From Sphingomonas sp. (GTDB lineage: Bacteria > Pseudomonadota > Alphaproteobacteria > Sphingomonadales > Sphingomonadaceae): a DNA stretch of 8,908 nt. Each line of letters begins with the position of its first letter. The first letter of the stretch is position 1. The DNA lies in the NCBI GenBank assembly GCA_030146605.1, contig JASLBO010000101.1, positions 1 to 8,908 on the forward strand, in the 5' to 3' direction. Below the pieces are notes generated by a model. That model had not been told where the DNA came from and searched no databases. It was given only the letters and a program-made list of their open reading frames with translations. The position numbers and the translations under genes were made by a program. Shown in pieces: positions 1-7,191 of this stretch.

Positions 1-1784
1 GCATCGCCTTGCTGACCCCGGGCAGGCTCAACCCGAGCTATCCCGAGCAGGCTCACCTCGCGCGCTACCTCGGATTTCTGCTCGTCGAGGGCGCCGATCT
101 CGCGGTGCTCGACGACAAACTCTATGTCCGCACCATTGCCGGGCTCAAGCGAGTCGATGCGCTGTGGCACCGGCTCGATCCGCGGCTGCTCGATCCGCTC
201 GCGCTCGATTCGCACTCGACCATCGGTGTCGCCGGGGTGATCGACGCGATGGCGGCGGGCAACGTCGTCATCGCCAACGCGCCGGGCGCGGGGCTGCTCG
301 AATCGCCCGCTTTCGCCGCCTTCCTGCCGCGGCTGGCCGGGCTGCTCACCGGCGGGCCGCTGGCGCTGCCCAACATCGCCACCTGGTGGTGCGGGCAGGA
401 GGCCGAGCGCGCGCATGTCGCCGCCAATCTCGATTCGCTGCTCGTCGCGCCCGCCTTTGGCGCCGCCCCGCTCGGTTTGCCCGAGGGAAAGCCGGTGCTC
501 GGCGCAGCCCTCGACGGCGAGGCGCGTGCCGCGTTGCTCGACGACATGACGCGTCGGCCGCAGGACTATGTCGGCCAGGAAGTGGTCCGTCTCTCGACCA
601 TGCCCGCGGTTGCCGAGGATGGGCTCGCGCCGCGCCCGTTCACGCTGCGCGTTTTCGCCGCACGCGGCAGCGACGGGCGCTGGACCGTGCTTCCCGGCGG
701 CTTCGCCCGGATCGGCGAGCATCCCGATCCGCGCGCCGCAGTGATGGGCGAGGGGATGTGGTCCGCCGATGTCTGCATCCACGGATCCGAGCCGGTCGCA
801 CCGGTTTCGCTGCTGCCTTCGGGTGACACCACCCAGCTTCGCCGCAATCCCGGCACGCTGCCCAGCCGCGTCGCCGACAATCTGTTCTGGCTCGGCCGCT
901 ATCTCGAGCGCGGCGAGGCGCTGCTCCAGCTGCTCCGCGTGCTGCTCGGCCATTCGATCAGTGCCGACACCGGTGCCGCCCTTGCCGCCGACACCGTGGC
1001 ACGGCTGATCCGGCTGGTCGTGGCCTCGGGAGCGGCACCCGAACCAAAGGGCGTCAAGCGCGCCGATCTGACCCAGCTCGCCCGCACCGCGCTGGAAGGC
1101 GAGGAAGATTGGCACAGCGTTCGCGCCATCAATTGCCAGGCGCGGCTGATCGGCGCAGTCTCGCGCGAGCGACTCTCGGCCGACATGATCCGCCTGCTCG
1201 ACGCGCCCTTCCCGCAGCGCGGCGTGCTGCTCGACAAAGCGGGTTCGCTGCAGCGGCGCTATTCGGCGCTCAACGGTCTCGCCAGCGAACATATGACCCG
1301 CACCGATGCCTGGCGTTTCCACGATATCGGCCGCCGTATCGAGCGCGCCCTGAGCGCGATCCGCTCGATACGCAGTTTCGGCGGGCCCGATGCGACCAGC
1401 GACGATCTGTCGACCCTGCTCGATCTGATGGATAGCCAGATCAGCTATCGCCAGCGTTATCTGAGCGGGATGGCGCGGATTCCGGTGCTCGATCTGGTCA
1501 CGCTCGATCCCAATAATCCGCGCGCGCTGGCTTTTCAGGTCGCCGCGATCTCCGCGCATCTCAACAAGCTGCCCTTGCTTTCCGACGACGGCCTTGCCGA
1601 GCCCCAGCAGGAACAGGCGCGCGGCATCGCGGCGCTGCTGGTCACCACCAACGCGGCGCGCGTCGATGATGCGCTGCTCGCCGATCTCGAGGGCAGGCTG
1701 GTACGGCTGTCGGGAGCGATCGCGAGGCGGTACTTCCTGCAGGGCGCCGAGCCGCTGCGCGCTGCCGGCCTCGTCCTGGCCTGA
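1..1784 (+). CDS. Circularly permuted ATP-grasp / alpha-E fusion protein (5' truncated)
   Basis: This is the C-terminal part of a fusion protein. The frame stays open to the left edge: codons at 3-8 read Ile-Ala and run into LLTPGR, a conserved internal stretch of the ATP-grasp family, so the TTG at 9 is not the real start. About 594 codons are present. Counting from the Leu at base 9, residues 1 to about 270 are the end of a circularly permuted ATP-grasp domain (DUF404/407 type), with ATWWCG at 124-129 and PRPFTLRVFAA at 209-219 followed by LPGGFAR. From about 284 an alpha-E domain (DUF403) begins with LPSRVADNLFWLGRYLERGE and runs helical to the end. ATP-grasp enzymes of this kind are predicted to form amide bonds, with alpha-E as a partner; substrate and product are unknown. 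The stop lies 5 bases before the transglutaminase gene, so co-expression is likely. The family call is firm; the role is inferred. Confidence 0.88.
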   Translation, partial: IALLTPGRLNPSYPEQAHLARYLGFLLVEGADLAVLDDKLYVRTIAGLKRVDALWHRLDPRLLDPLALDSHSTIGVAGVIDAMAAGNVVIANAPGAGLLESPAFAAFLPRLAGLLTGGPLALPNIATWWCGQEAERAHVAANLDSLLVAPAFGAAPLGLPEGKPVLGAALDGEARAALLDDMTRRPQDYVGQEVVRLSTMPAVAEDGLAPRPFTLRVFAARGSDGRWTVLPGGFARIGEHPDPRAAVMGEGMWSADVCIHGSEPVAPVSLLPSGDTTQLRRNPGTLPSRVADNLFWLGRYLERGEALLQLLRVLLGHSISADTGAALAADTVARLIRLVVASGAAPEPKGVKRADLTQLARTALEGEEDWHSVRAINCQARLIGAVSRERLSADMIRLLDAPFPQRGVLLDKAGSLQRRYSALNGLASEHMTRTDAWRFHDIGRRIERALSAIRSIRSFGGPDATSDDLSTLLDLMDSQISYRQRYLSGMARIPVLDLVTLDPNNPRALAFQVAAISAHLNKLPLLSDDGLAEPQQEQARGIAALLVTTNAARVDDALLADLEGRLVRLSGAIARRYFLQGAEPLRAAGLVLA

Positions 1785-1789
1785 GTTCG

Positions 1790-2680
1790 ATGCTGTACCA
1801 GATCCGCCATGTCACGCGCTTCGCTTATGCCGAGCCGGTCGGGTTCGCGCGCAACAATCTGCGCCTCAAGCCGATCCATTGGTCGGGACAGACGCTCGAG
1901 GATCATGCGCTGATCATCGAGCCGCAGGGCCGCATCTTCCCCACCCGCGCCGAAGCCGGGCTCGCCAATGTGGTGCGGCTGGTGGTCGAGCAGCCCGCCC
2001 GCACGCTCACGATTGAGAGCCGCGCCCGGGTTCGCGTCGATCGCCCGATCCCGATCTTCGCCGATACCGATCCCAAGGTCGCGGAGATCGCTCTCTGGGC
2101 GCGCGCCAGCCGCGATGCATCGCCCGCCGGGCCGGCAGCCTATCTTTTCCCGTCGCCGCGCATCCCGCTCGACCGCGACATCGCCGAGTGGTGCGCGACC
2201 GAGCTCGACCCCCGGCGCGGCGTGCTCGATGCGGCGCTGGCGCTGGCCTTTCGCATCCAGCGCGAATTCGCCTTCGACCCGACCGCGACGCTGGTCGATA
2301 CCCCGGCTGCAGAGGCGTTCCGCAAGCGCGGCGGCGTCTGCCAGGATTTCGCGCAGATCATGATCTCGGGGCTGCGCGCCGCCGGCCTGCCCGCTGCCTA
2401 TGTCTCGGGCTATATCCGCACGCTGCCGCCGCCGGGGCAGCCGCGGCTGGTCGGCGCCGATGCGACGCATGCCTGGGTGCTGGTCTGGGCAGGGCCGCAG
2501 CTGGGCTGGGTCGGCGTCGATCCGACCAACGGCATCTGGATGGCGGGCGATCATATCGTCGTCGCGATCGGACGCGACTATGCCGATGTCGCGCCGATCG
2601 ACGGGATCGTGCTCGGCTGGGGCGCGCAGGAGATGCATGTTTCGGTCGATGTCGAGCCGCTGGAGCCGATCCCTGCCTGA
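1790..2680 (+). CDS. Transglutaminase-like cysteine protein with Bact_transglu_N domain
   Basis: This 296-residue protein has the bacterial transglutaminase N-terminal beta domain (about 1-85, starting MLYQIRHVTRFAYAEPV) and a transglutaminase/protease core. The catalytic triad can be read directly: Cys184 in RGGVCQDFAQ, His227 in DATHAWVLVW and Asp244 in GVDPTNG. There is no signal peptide or membrane segment, so it is probably cytoplasmic. Proteins of this family are usually thought to act as thiol peptidases or amide-transfer enzymes rather than true crosslinking transglutaminases, and no substrate is known. The gene starts 5 bases after the ATP-grasp/alpha-E stop. These families commonly occur together, which suggests that one makes and the other trims or transfers an amide-linked product. 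Length and motifs are complete. The ATG at 1790 is preferred because the protein begins exactly as family members do; no strong ribosome site is visible, so translational coupling is likely. Confidence 0.93.
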   Translation: MLYQIRHVTRFAYAEPVGFARNNLRLKPIHWSGQTLEDHALIIEPQGRIFPTRAEAGLANVVRLVVEQPARTLTIESRARVRVDRPIPIFADTDPKVAEIALWARASRDASPAGPAAYLFPSPRIPLDRDIAEWCATELDPRRGVLDAALALAFRIQREFAFDPTATLVDTPAAEAFRKRGGVCQDFAQIMISGLRAAGLPAAYVSGYIRTLPPPGQPRLVGADATHAWVLVWAGPQLGWVGVDPTNGIWMAGDHIVVAIGRDYADVAPIDGIVLGWGAQEMHVSVDVEPLEPIPA

Positions 2681-2686
2681 GCCGGG

Positions 2687-2718
2687 CTTGCGCAAAGCGC
2701 GTGTCGGGCCGATGTTCG
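2687..2718 (+). promoter_or_regulatory. Possible RpoH (sigma-32-like) heat-shock promoter
   Basis: CTTG at 2687-2690 is followed, after 18 bases, by CCGATGTTCG at 2709-2718. The alphaproteobacterial heat-shock consensus as I recall it is CTTG, 16-18 bases, then CYTATNTNNG. Only the third position of the downstream box differs (G for T). Transcription would begin near 2725, leaving a leader of about 50 bases before the DnaJ-like gene, a fitting target. A sigma-70 reading of the same bases (TTGCGC, 17 bases, GATGTT) matches only three of six positions in each box. Found by eye, so a chance match is possible. Confidence 0.35.
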
Positions 2719-2777
2719 CGGGCGAAAAGCCTCTGTAAGGGGCACGCGACATTGACGATCATCGAACGGGGAATTTA

Positions 2778-3716
2778 GTGGCCGATCCGTATGCAACTCT
2801 GGGCGTGGCGCGAGGCGCGAGCGAGGCCGATATCAAAAAGGCCTATCGCAAGCTCGCCAAGGAGCTGCACCCTGACCGCAACAAGGACAATCCCAAGGCG
2901 TCCGAGAAGTTCAGCCTGGTGACTGCGGCCTATGATTTGCTGAGCGACAAGGACAAGCGCGCGCGCTTCGATCGCGGCGAGATCGACGGGGACGGCAATC
3001 CGGTCGCGCCGTTCGGCTTCGGCGGCGGCGGCCAGCAGGCCGGTTTCCGGCCGGGGGGCGCCGGCGGGTTCGATTTCGGCGGCGAGTCCGGCGATATCGG
3101 CGACATCTTCGAAGGACTGTTCGGCGGCGGCGCGGGCCGGCGCGGCAATGGCGGGTTCAGCGGCGGCTTTGGCGGGTTCGGGCGCAAGTCCGCGGCCAAG
3201 GGCGCCAATGTCGCCTATCGCCTTGCCGTGACGTTCGAGGATGCGGCGAAGCTCGCGCCACAGCGCGTCACGCTACGCGACGGCAAGTCGCTCGACCTCA
3301 AGCTTCCCGCCGGGGTCGAGAGCGGCACGCAGATGCGGCTCGCCGGCAAGGGCGAGGAAGGCCCGGGCGGCTTCGGCGACGCGATCATCACGATCGACAT
3401 CCAGCCGCACCGCTTCTTCGTGCGAGAGGGCGACGATATCCGGCTCGATTTGCCGGTGAGCCTGTCCGAAGCAGTGCTCGGCGCCGAGGTTCGCGTGCCG
3501 ACGCCCGACGGTGCGGTGATGCTCAAGGTCCCCAAGGGCTCGACGTCGGGCAAGGCGCTGCGCCTCAAGGGCCGCGGCTTCCACAGGAAGGCCGGCGGGC
3601 GCGGCGATTTGCTCGTCACCTTGATGGTCGATCTGCCGGTCGACGACGATGCGCTGGTCGAGTTCGTGCAGGGCTGGCAGGACAAAGGGAACCCGCGTGG
3701 CCGCATGGGCGTCTGA
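2778..3716 (+). CDS. DnaJ-like (class B, CbpA-type) J-domain co-chaperone
   Basis: This 312-residue protein has an N-terminal J domain (about 3-68) with the HPD motif at 31-33, which stimulates Hsp70 (DnaK) ATPase. A Gly/Phe-rich linker follows (about 76-135, including [12 protein letters not shown]), then a C-terminal substrate-binding region (about 143-290) with the [17 protein letters not shown] stretch at 176-192. No CxxCxGxG zinc-finger repeats are present, so this is a class B protein like CbpA/DjlA-type co-chaperones and not the main DnaJ. It would act in the cytoplasm or on the nucleoid, passing clients to DnaK. The start is GTG at 2778 with GGGG at 2767-2770, 7 bases upstream; the family-typical beginning [10 protein letters not shown] supports it. 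It is the first gene of the cluster reaching aroC, and a possible heat-shock promoter lies just upstream. Confidence 0.93.
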   Translation: MADPYATLGVARGASEADIKKAYRKLAKELHPDRNKDNPKASEKFSLVTAAYDLLSDKDKRARFDRGEIDGDGNPVAPFGFGGGGQQAGFRPGGAGGFDFGGESGDIGDIFEGLFGGGAGRRGNGGFSGGFGGFGRKSAAKGANVAYRLAVTFEDAAKLAPQRVTLRDGKSLDLKLPAGVESGTQMRLAGKGEEGPGGFGDAIITIDIQPHRFFVREGDDIRLDLPVSLSEAVLGAEVRVPTPDGAVMLKVPKGSTSGKALRLKGRGFHRKAGGRGDLLVTLMVDLPVDDDALVEFVQGWQDKGNPRGRMGV

Positions 3717-3722
3717 GCCCTT

Positions 3723-4673
3723 GTGAAAACAGGGGAAAATTCAGACGCCGCCGGGGCGAAGCGGGGGCTTGGCGCGCGCATATGCGCGATGATGGGGAAG
3801 ATCGGCGCCGGCCCGCGCTTCTTCTATGTGGTCAAGCGCGTCGCGGTGGACACCTTCAACGAGGGGTTCACCTATGCCGGCAACCTCGCTTATCTGTCGC
3901 TGGTCACACTCTTCCCGTTCGTGATCGTCGCTGCGGCGATCGCGCAATTGGTCGGGCGGAGCAGCGAAGGCATCCGCACGCTCGAGGCGTTTCTCCAGAC
4001 CGTGCCGCCCGACGTCGCCGAAGTGCTGCGCAAGCCCGCATCCGATGTGCTGACGGCGCGCACCGGCAATCTGCTGTGGTTCGGCGCGATCGTCGGGCTG
4101 TGGACCACGGCGGGCTTCATCGAGACGTTGCGCGGCATCCTGCGCCAGGCATACGGGGTGCACTCGAGCACGCCCTTCTGGCGCTATCGCCTGGGGTCGA
4201 TCGGGATGATCGTCGCGTCGGTGATCCTCGCGATGGCGGCGTTCAGCTTCCAGGTGATCCTCACCGCCGTCGAGCAGTTTATCTACAAGCTGCTTCCCTG
4301 GGCCTCGCAGGCGCAGACGATCGTGGCGCTTACCAAGTTCGCGCCCGCGCTGGCGCTGTTCGGTGCGCTGTACATTCTGTTCTACTCGCTGACCCCGCGG
4401 CGCTTTCGCCATTCGAAATGCCCGAAATGGCCCGGGCCGTTGTTCACGACTCTCTGGTGGCTCTTCGTCACGGCAATGCTGCCGAGAATGCTCGCCACCC
4501 TGGGTGGCTATGACCTCACTTATGGCAGCCTTGCTGGCGTGATGATCGCGCTGATCTTCTTCTATCTGATCGGGCTCGGCATGGTCGCGGGTGCCGAACT
4601 CAACGCCGCCCTAGCCGAAACGCCTTCGGACGGGCTAGAGGAGGCGCACGAGAAGAAGGACGGTGCTTCGTGA
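3723..4673 (+). CDS. YihY/virulence factor BrkB family inner-membrane protein
   Basis: This is a polytopic membrane protein of up to 316 residues. Hydrophobic segments lie at about 54-76, 115-133, 157-182, 205-224, 240-258 and 268-290, giving about six membrane spans. Family hallmarks are TFNEGFTYAGNLAYLSLVTLFPF near residues 44-66 and YDLTYGSLAGVMIALIFFYL followed by GAELNAAL near 263-297. YihY/BrkB proteins were once called ribonuclease BN, but that activity belongs to another gene; their true function, possibly transport, is unknown. The hydrophilic tail (EEAHEKKDGAS) is probably cytoplasmic. The gene begins 6 bases after the DnaJ-like stop and its TGA overlaps the fabI GTG. The GTG at 3723 has no good ribosome site. 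Starts at the paired ATGs at 3789 or 3792 would remove 22 or 23 residues without touching the family domain, so the N-terminus is uncertain. Confidence 0.9.
   Translation: MKTGENSDAAGAKRGLGARICAMMGKIGAGPRFFYVVKRVAVDTFNEGFTYAGNLAYLSLVTLFPFVIVAAAIAQLVGRSSEGIRTLEAFLQTVPPDVAEVLRKPASDVLTARTGNLLWFGAIVGLWTTAGFIETLRGILRQAYGVHSSTPFWRYRLGSIGMIVASVILAMAAFSFQVILTAVEQFIYKLLPWASQAQTIVALTKFAPALALFGALYILFYSLTPRRFRHSKCPKWPGPLFTTLWWLFVTAMLPRMLATLGGYDLTYGSLAGVMIALIFFYLIGLGMVAGAELNAALAETPSDGLEEAHEKKDGAS
4656..4660 (+). promoter_or_regulatory. Ribosome binding site for fabI
   Basis: AAGGA sits 9 bases before the GTG at 4670 and 21 bases before the in-frame ATG at 4682. This spacing favours the GTG as the fabI start and places the ribosome site inside the end of the upstream membrane-protein gene. 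Confidence 0.6.
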
Positions 4674-5473
4674 CGGGATTGATGCAGGGCAAGCGCGGGT
4701 TGATCATGGGACTGGCGAACGATCGTTCGCTGGCATGGGGGATAGCCCAGAAGCTGCGCGAACATGGCGCGGAACTCGCGTTCAGCTATCAGGGCGAGGC
4801 GATCGAAAAGCGCGTGCGCCCGCTCGCCGAGCAGCTCGACAGCGATTTCCTGATCGAGTGCGACGTCGCCGACATGAGCGAGCTCGACAAGACCTTCGCG
4901 ACCTTGGCCGAGCGCTGGCCGACGATCGACTTCGTCGTCCACGCAATCGGCTTTTCGGACAAGAACGAGCTGCGCGGCGGCTATGTCGACACGAGCCTCG
5001 ACAATTTTTTGATGACGATGAACATCAGCGTCTATTCGTTCGTGGCGGTCTGCAAGCGGGCGGCGGCGATGATGCCCGATGGCGGCAGCCTGCTGACGCT
5101 CAGCTATTACGGCGCCGAGAAGGTGATCCCGCATTACAACGTGATGGGTGTGGCCAAGGCGGCGCTCGAGACCAGCGTCCAGTATCTCGCGGTCGATCTC
5201 GGTCGCGATAATATCCGGGTCAATGCAATCTCGGCCGGCCCGATCAAGACGCTCGCCGCCAGCGGAATCGGTGACTTCCGCCTGATCCTCAAGTGGAACG
5301 AGCTCAATGCGCCGCTCAAGCGCAACGTCACGATCGAGGATGTCGGCGGCGCCGGGCTGTACCTGCTCTCGGACCTCGCCTCCGGCGTCACCGGCGAGAC
5401 TCACCATGTCGATGCCGGCTACAATGTCATCGGCATGAAGGCCGAGGACGCGCCCGACATCGCACTGGCGTGA
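4670..5473 (+). CDS. fabI: Enoyl-[acyl-carrier-protein] reductase (NADH), FabI
   Basis: FabI reduces the trans-2 double bond of enoyl-ACP with NAD(P)H, the last step of each round of type II fatty-acid elongation in the cytoplasm. The 267-residue length is normal. Visible features are the cofactor-binding start GKRGLIMGLANDRSLAWGIA, DVAD near 65-68, HAIGF at 91-95, and the catalytic set Tyr146, Tyr156 and Lys163 in SYYGAEK and YNVMGVAK, the same numbers as in the E. coli enzyme. Phe203 also matches the E. coli position in the inhibitor pocket used by triclosan and diazaborines, so it looks like an ordinary sensitive-type FabI; that is an inference from sequence alone. GTG at 4670 overlaps the upstream stop in GTGA. 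The residues before the ATG at 4682 (MTGL) match family N-termini, which agrees with the ribosome site. The stop overlaps the acetyltransferase start. Confidence 0.97.
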   Translation: MTGLMQGKRGLIMGLANDRSLAWGIAQKLREHGAELAFSYQGEAIEKRVRPLAEQLDSDFLIECDVADMSELDKTFATLAERWPTIDFVVHAIGFSDKNELRGGYVDTSLDNFLMTMNISVYSFVAVCKRAAAMMPDGGSLLTLSYYGAEKVIPHYNVMGVAKAALETSVQYLAVDLGRDNIRVNAISAGPIKTLAASGIGDFRLILKWNELNAPLKRNVTIEDVGGAGLYLLSDLASGVTGETHHVDAGYNVIGMKAEDAPDIALA

Positions 5474-5997
5474 GCATCGCGATCCGCCCCGCGACCGGCG
5501 GGGACGTCGCCGCGATCGACGCATTGCTCCGCAAGGCCTTTCCCGATGCCGGCGAGGCGATGCTGGTCCAGCGGCTGTGCGTCGACGGCGATATGGTGCT
5601 CACGCTGGTTGCCGATGACGAGGAGACCGGCAGCCTTGCCGGCGTGATCGTCTATAGCCGGATGGCGGTCGAGGTCGGCGGCAGGCCGATTGCCGCGGTT
5701 GCGCTCGCCCCGCTGGCGGTCGATGCCGGTCAGCGGGGGCAGGGTGTGGCCGAGGCATTGGTCCGCGCCAGCCTCGCGCAGCTTGCCGATGCCGGCGCGA
5801 TGCTCGTCTTCGTGCTCGGCGATCCGGCCTATTACGAACGCTTCGGCTTTTCGGCCGATTGGGCGCGTGGATTTGCCTCGCCTTATGCGGGCGACTATCT
5901 GATGGCGCTGCCGCTCCAGGGCGGTGCCATGCCGTGCGGCGAGCGCGGCGCGGCGACGCACGCCAATGCGTTCGCACAGCTGGGCGGGAACTCTTGA
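5470..5997 (+). CDS. GNAT family N-acetyltransferase (YhbS-like)
   Basis: This is a complete 175-residue GNAT enzyme, which would transfer an acetyl group from acetyl-CoA to an unknown amine. It begins [23 protein letters not shown], the usual first strand and helix. Motif A is seen in [19 protein letters not shown] at 80-98, where QRGQGVA fits the Q/RxxGxG/A pyrophosphate loop. [11 protein letters not shown] at 117-127 is the motif B region typical of the YhbS/COG3153 group. The frame is open further upstream, but that part lies inside fabI in another frame and reads as Arg-rich shadow sequence, so the start is the GTG at 5470, which overlaps the fabI TGA as GTGA. The stop in turn overlaps the aroC TTG. 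There is no signal peptide. The substrate cannot be told; placement in the operon does not imply a role in lipid or aromatic synthesis. Confidence 0.88.
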   Translation: MSIAIRPATGGDVAAIDALLRKAFPDAGEAMLVQRLCVDGDMVLTLVADDEETGSLAGVIVYSRMAVEVGGRPIAAVALAPLAVDAGQRGQGVAEALVRASLAQLADAGAMLVFVLGDPAYYERFGFSADWARGFASPYAGDYLMALPLQGGAMPCGERGAATHANAFAQLGGNS

Positions 5998-7061
5998 GCT
6001 TCAACACCTTCGGCCGCGTCTTCCGCTTCACCACCTGGGGCGAGAGCCATGGGCCTGCGCTGGGCGCGGTGGTCGATGGCTGCCCGCCGGGGCTCGAATT
6101 GTCCGAAGCCGATATCCAGCCCTTCCTCGACAAGCGCCGCCCGGGCCAGTCGCGCTTCACCACGCAGCGGCAGGAGCCCGACCGGGTCCGTATCCTCTCG
6201 GGCGTCTTCGAAGGCCGCACCACCGGCACGCCGATCAGCCTGATGATCGAGAATGTCGACCAGCGCTCGAAGGACTATTCGGAGGTGGCGCAGGCCTATC
6301 GGCCCGGCCACGCCGATTACGCCTACGACCAGAAATACGGCTTTCGCGACTATCGCGGCGGCGGGCGTTCCTCGGCGCGCGAGACTGCAGCACGGGTAGC
6401 CGCCGGCGCAGTGGCGCGGCTCGCCATTCCCGAAGTGAAGATCCGCGCCTGGGTCGAGGCGATCGGCGGCGATGCGATCGATCCGGCCAACTTCGACGCG
6501 GCCGAGATCGACAACAACCCGTTCTTCTGCCCCGATGCCGCCGCCGCGGCGCGATGGGAGATTCTCGTCGACGAAGCGCGCAAGGCGGGCTCGTCCCTCG
6601 GCGCGGTGATCGCCTGCGAGGCGACCGGGGTGGCGCCGGGCTGGGGCGCCCCGCTCTACGCCAAGCTCGACAGCGAACTCGCCGCGGCCTGCATGTCGAT
6701 CAATGCGGTCAAGGGCGTCGAGATCGGCGACGGCTTCGCCGCAGCGACGCTCACCGGCGAGCAGAATGCCGATGCGATGCGGCCGAGTAGCGACGGCGTG
6801 CACTTCCTCGCCAATCACGCCGGCGGCATCGCCGGCGGGATCTCCACCGGCCAGCCGGTGCTGGTGCGCGTGGCGTTCAAGCCGACCAGCTCGATCCTGA
6901 CCCCGGTCGAGACGATCACCCGCGAAGGCGAGGCGACCGAGATCCGCACCAAGGGCCGGCACGACCCCTGCGTCGGCATCCGCGGTGCGCCGGTGGTCGA
7001 GGCGATGGTGGCGCTGGTGCTGGCCGATCAGAAATTGTTGCACCGGGCGCAATGCGGCTGA
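5994..7061 (+). CDS. aroC: Chorismate synthase
   Basis: AroC converts 5-enolpyruvylshikimate 3-phosphate to chorismate, the last step of the shikimate pathway, using reduced FMN. The 355-residue protein is full length. Conserved stretches, in order, are [12 protein letters not shown] at 13-24, RPGHADYAY at 103-111, [10 protein letters not shown] at 122-131, KGVEIGDGF at 240-248, [12 protein letters not shown] at 275-286 and [18 protein letters not shown] at 321-338. His19 and His106 correspond to the two active-site histidines. The family N-terminus [12 protein letters not shown] fixes the start at TTG 5994, overlapping the acetyltransferase stop as TTGA. The upstream GGGCGGGAA is a weak purine-rich ribosome site. 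The frame extends further upstream, but those codons lie within the acetyltransferase gene and look unlike AroC. A monofunctional enzyme such as this needs a separate flavin reductase, which is not seen in this window. Confidence 0.97.
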   Translation: MSFNTFGRVFRFTTWGESHGPALGAVVDGCPPGLELSEADIQPFLDKRRPGQSRFTTQRQEPDRVRILSGVFEGRTTGTPISLMIENVDQRSKDYSEVAQAYRPGHADYAYDQKYGFRDYRGGGRSSARETAARVAAGAVARLAIPEVKIRAWVEAIGGDAIDPANFDAAEIDNNPFFCPDAAAAARWEILVDEARKAGSSLGAVIACEATGVAPGWGAPLYAKLDSELAAACMSINAVKGVEIGDGFAAATLTGEQNADAMRPSSDGVHFLANHAGGIAGGISTGQPVLVRVAFKPTSSILTPVETITREGEATEIRTKGRHDPCVGIRGAPVVEAMVALVLADQKLLHRAQCG

Positions 7062-7191
7062 TCCCGTACTAAAGTCAGCTCGCGGTCGATCGGTTTCGTT
7101 GCAGCGGCGAACCGACCTCGCCGCACGCAACCATGCGCACGCGGGGGCCGTTCACTTCCTGCCATCTCGGTTAAATGCAGGAGTATCAAAC
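7062..7191 (+). other. 130-base intergenic region before the small secreted protein gene
   Basis: This is the longest gap between genes in the window. It holds an imperfect hairpin at 7090-7115 (TCGGTTTCG facing CGAACCGA, one T bulged, loop of about 9 bases) with no T-run after it. It could mark the end of aroC transcription or be a leader structure. No convincing sigma-70 or EcfG-type promoter could be read, although the sequence becomes more AT-rich near GGTTAAAT at 7169-7176. Confidence 0.4.
7179..7183 (+). promoter_or_regulatory. Strong ribosome binding site for the small secreted protein
   Basis: AGGAG lies 8 bases before the ATG at 7192. It is the clearest Shine-Dalgarno sequence in the window and decides the start of the short gene, since the same frame is open for about 200 bases upstream. 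Confidence 0.75.

Noticed and set aside
9..11. TTG at 9 as the true start of the first gene
   Set aside because: The frame is open to the left edge and the protein begins in the middle of a conserved ATP-grasp stretch, so the gene is cut by the window.
2691..2700. GCGC-AAA-GCGC type repeat in the gap before the DnaJ-like gene
   Set aside because: A 4-base stem with a 3-base loop is too small to support in GC-rich DNA.
1535..2752. Long open frame of 405 codons on the minus strand, opposite the end of the ATP-grasp/alpha-E gene and the transglutaminase gene
   Set aside because: It is Arg/Asp-rich with no recognisable domain and lies opposite two well-supported genes. Long antisense frames are expected in DNA with such high GC at third positions.
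2752..2780. TTGACG at 2752 as a sigma-70 -35 box
   Set aside because: A matching -10 box would fall on the start codon of the DnaJ-like gene, and the sequence there is not promoter-like.
5293..5469. N-terminal extension of the acetyltransferase into fabI
   Set aside because: The residues are Arg-rich shadow sequence, and the GNAT fold starts normally at the GTG at 5470.
5859..5993. N-terminal extension of chorismate synthase
   Set aside because: These codons overlap the acetyltransferase gene and look unlike AroC; the family N-terminus starts exactly at the TTG at 5994.
5895..7130. Open frame of 411 codons on the minus strand opposite aroC
   Set aside because: It is antisense to a clear chorismate synthase, has biased Arg/Ala/Asp composition and shows no known motif.
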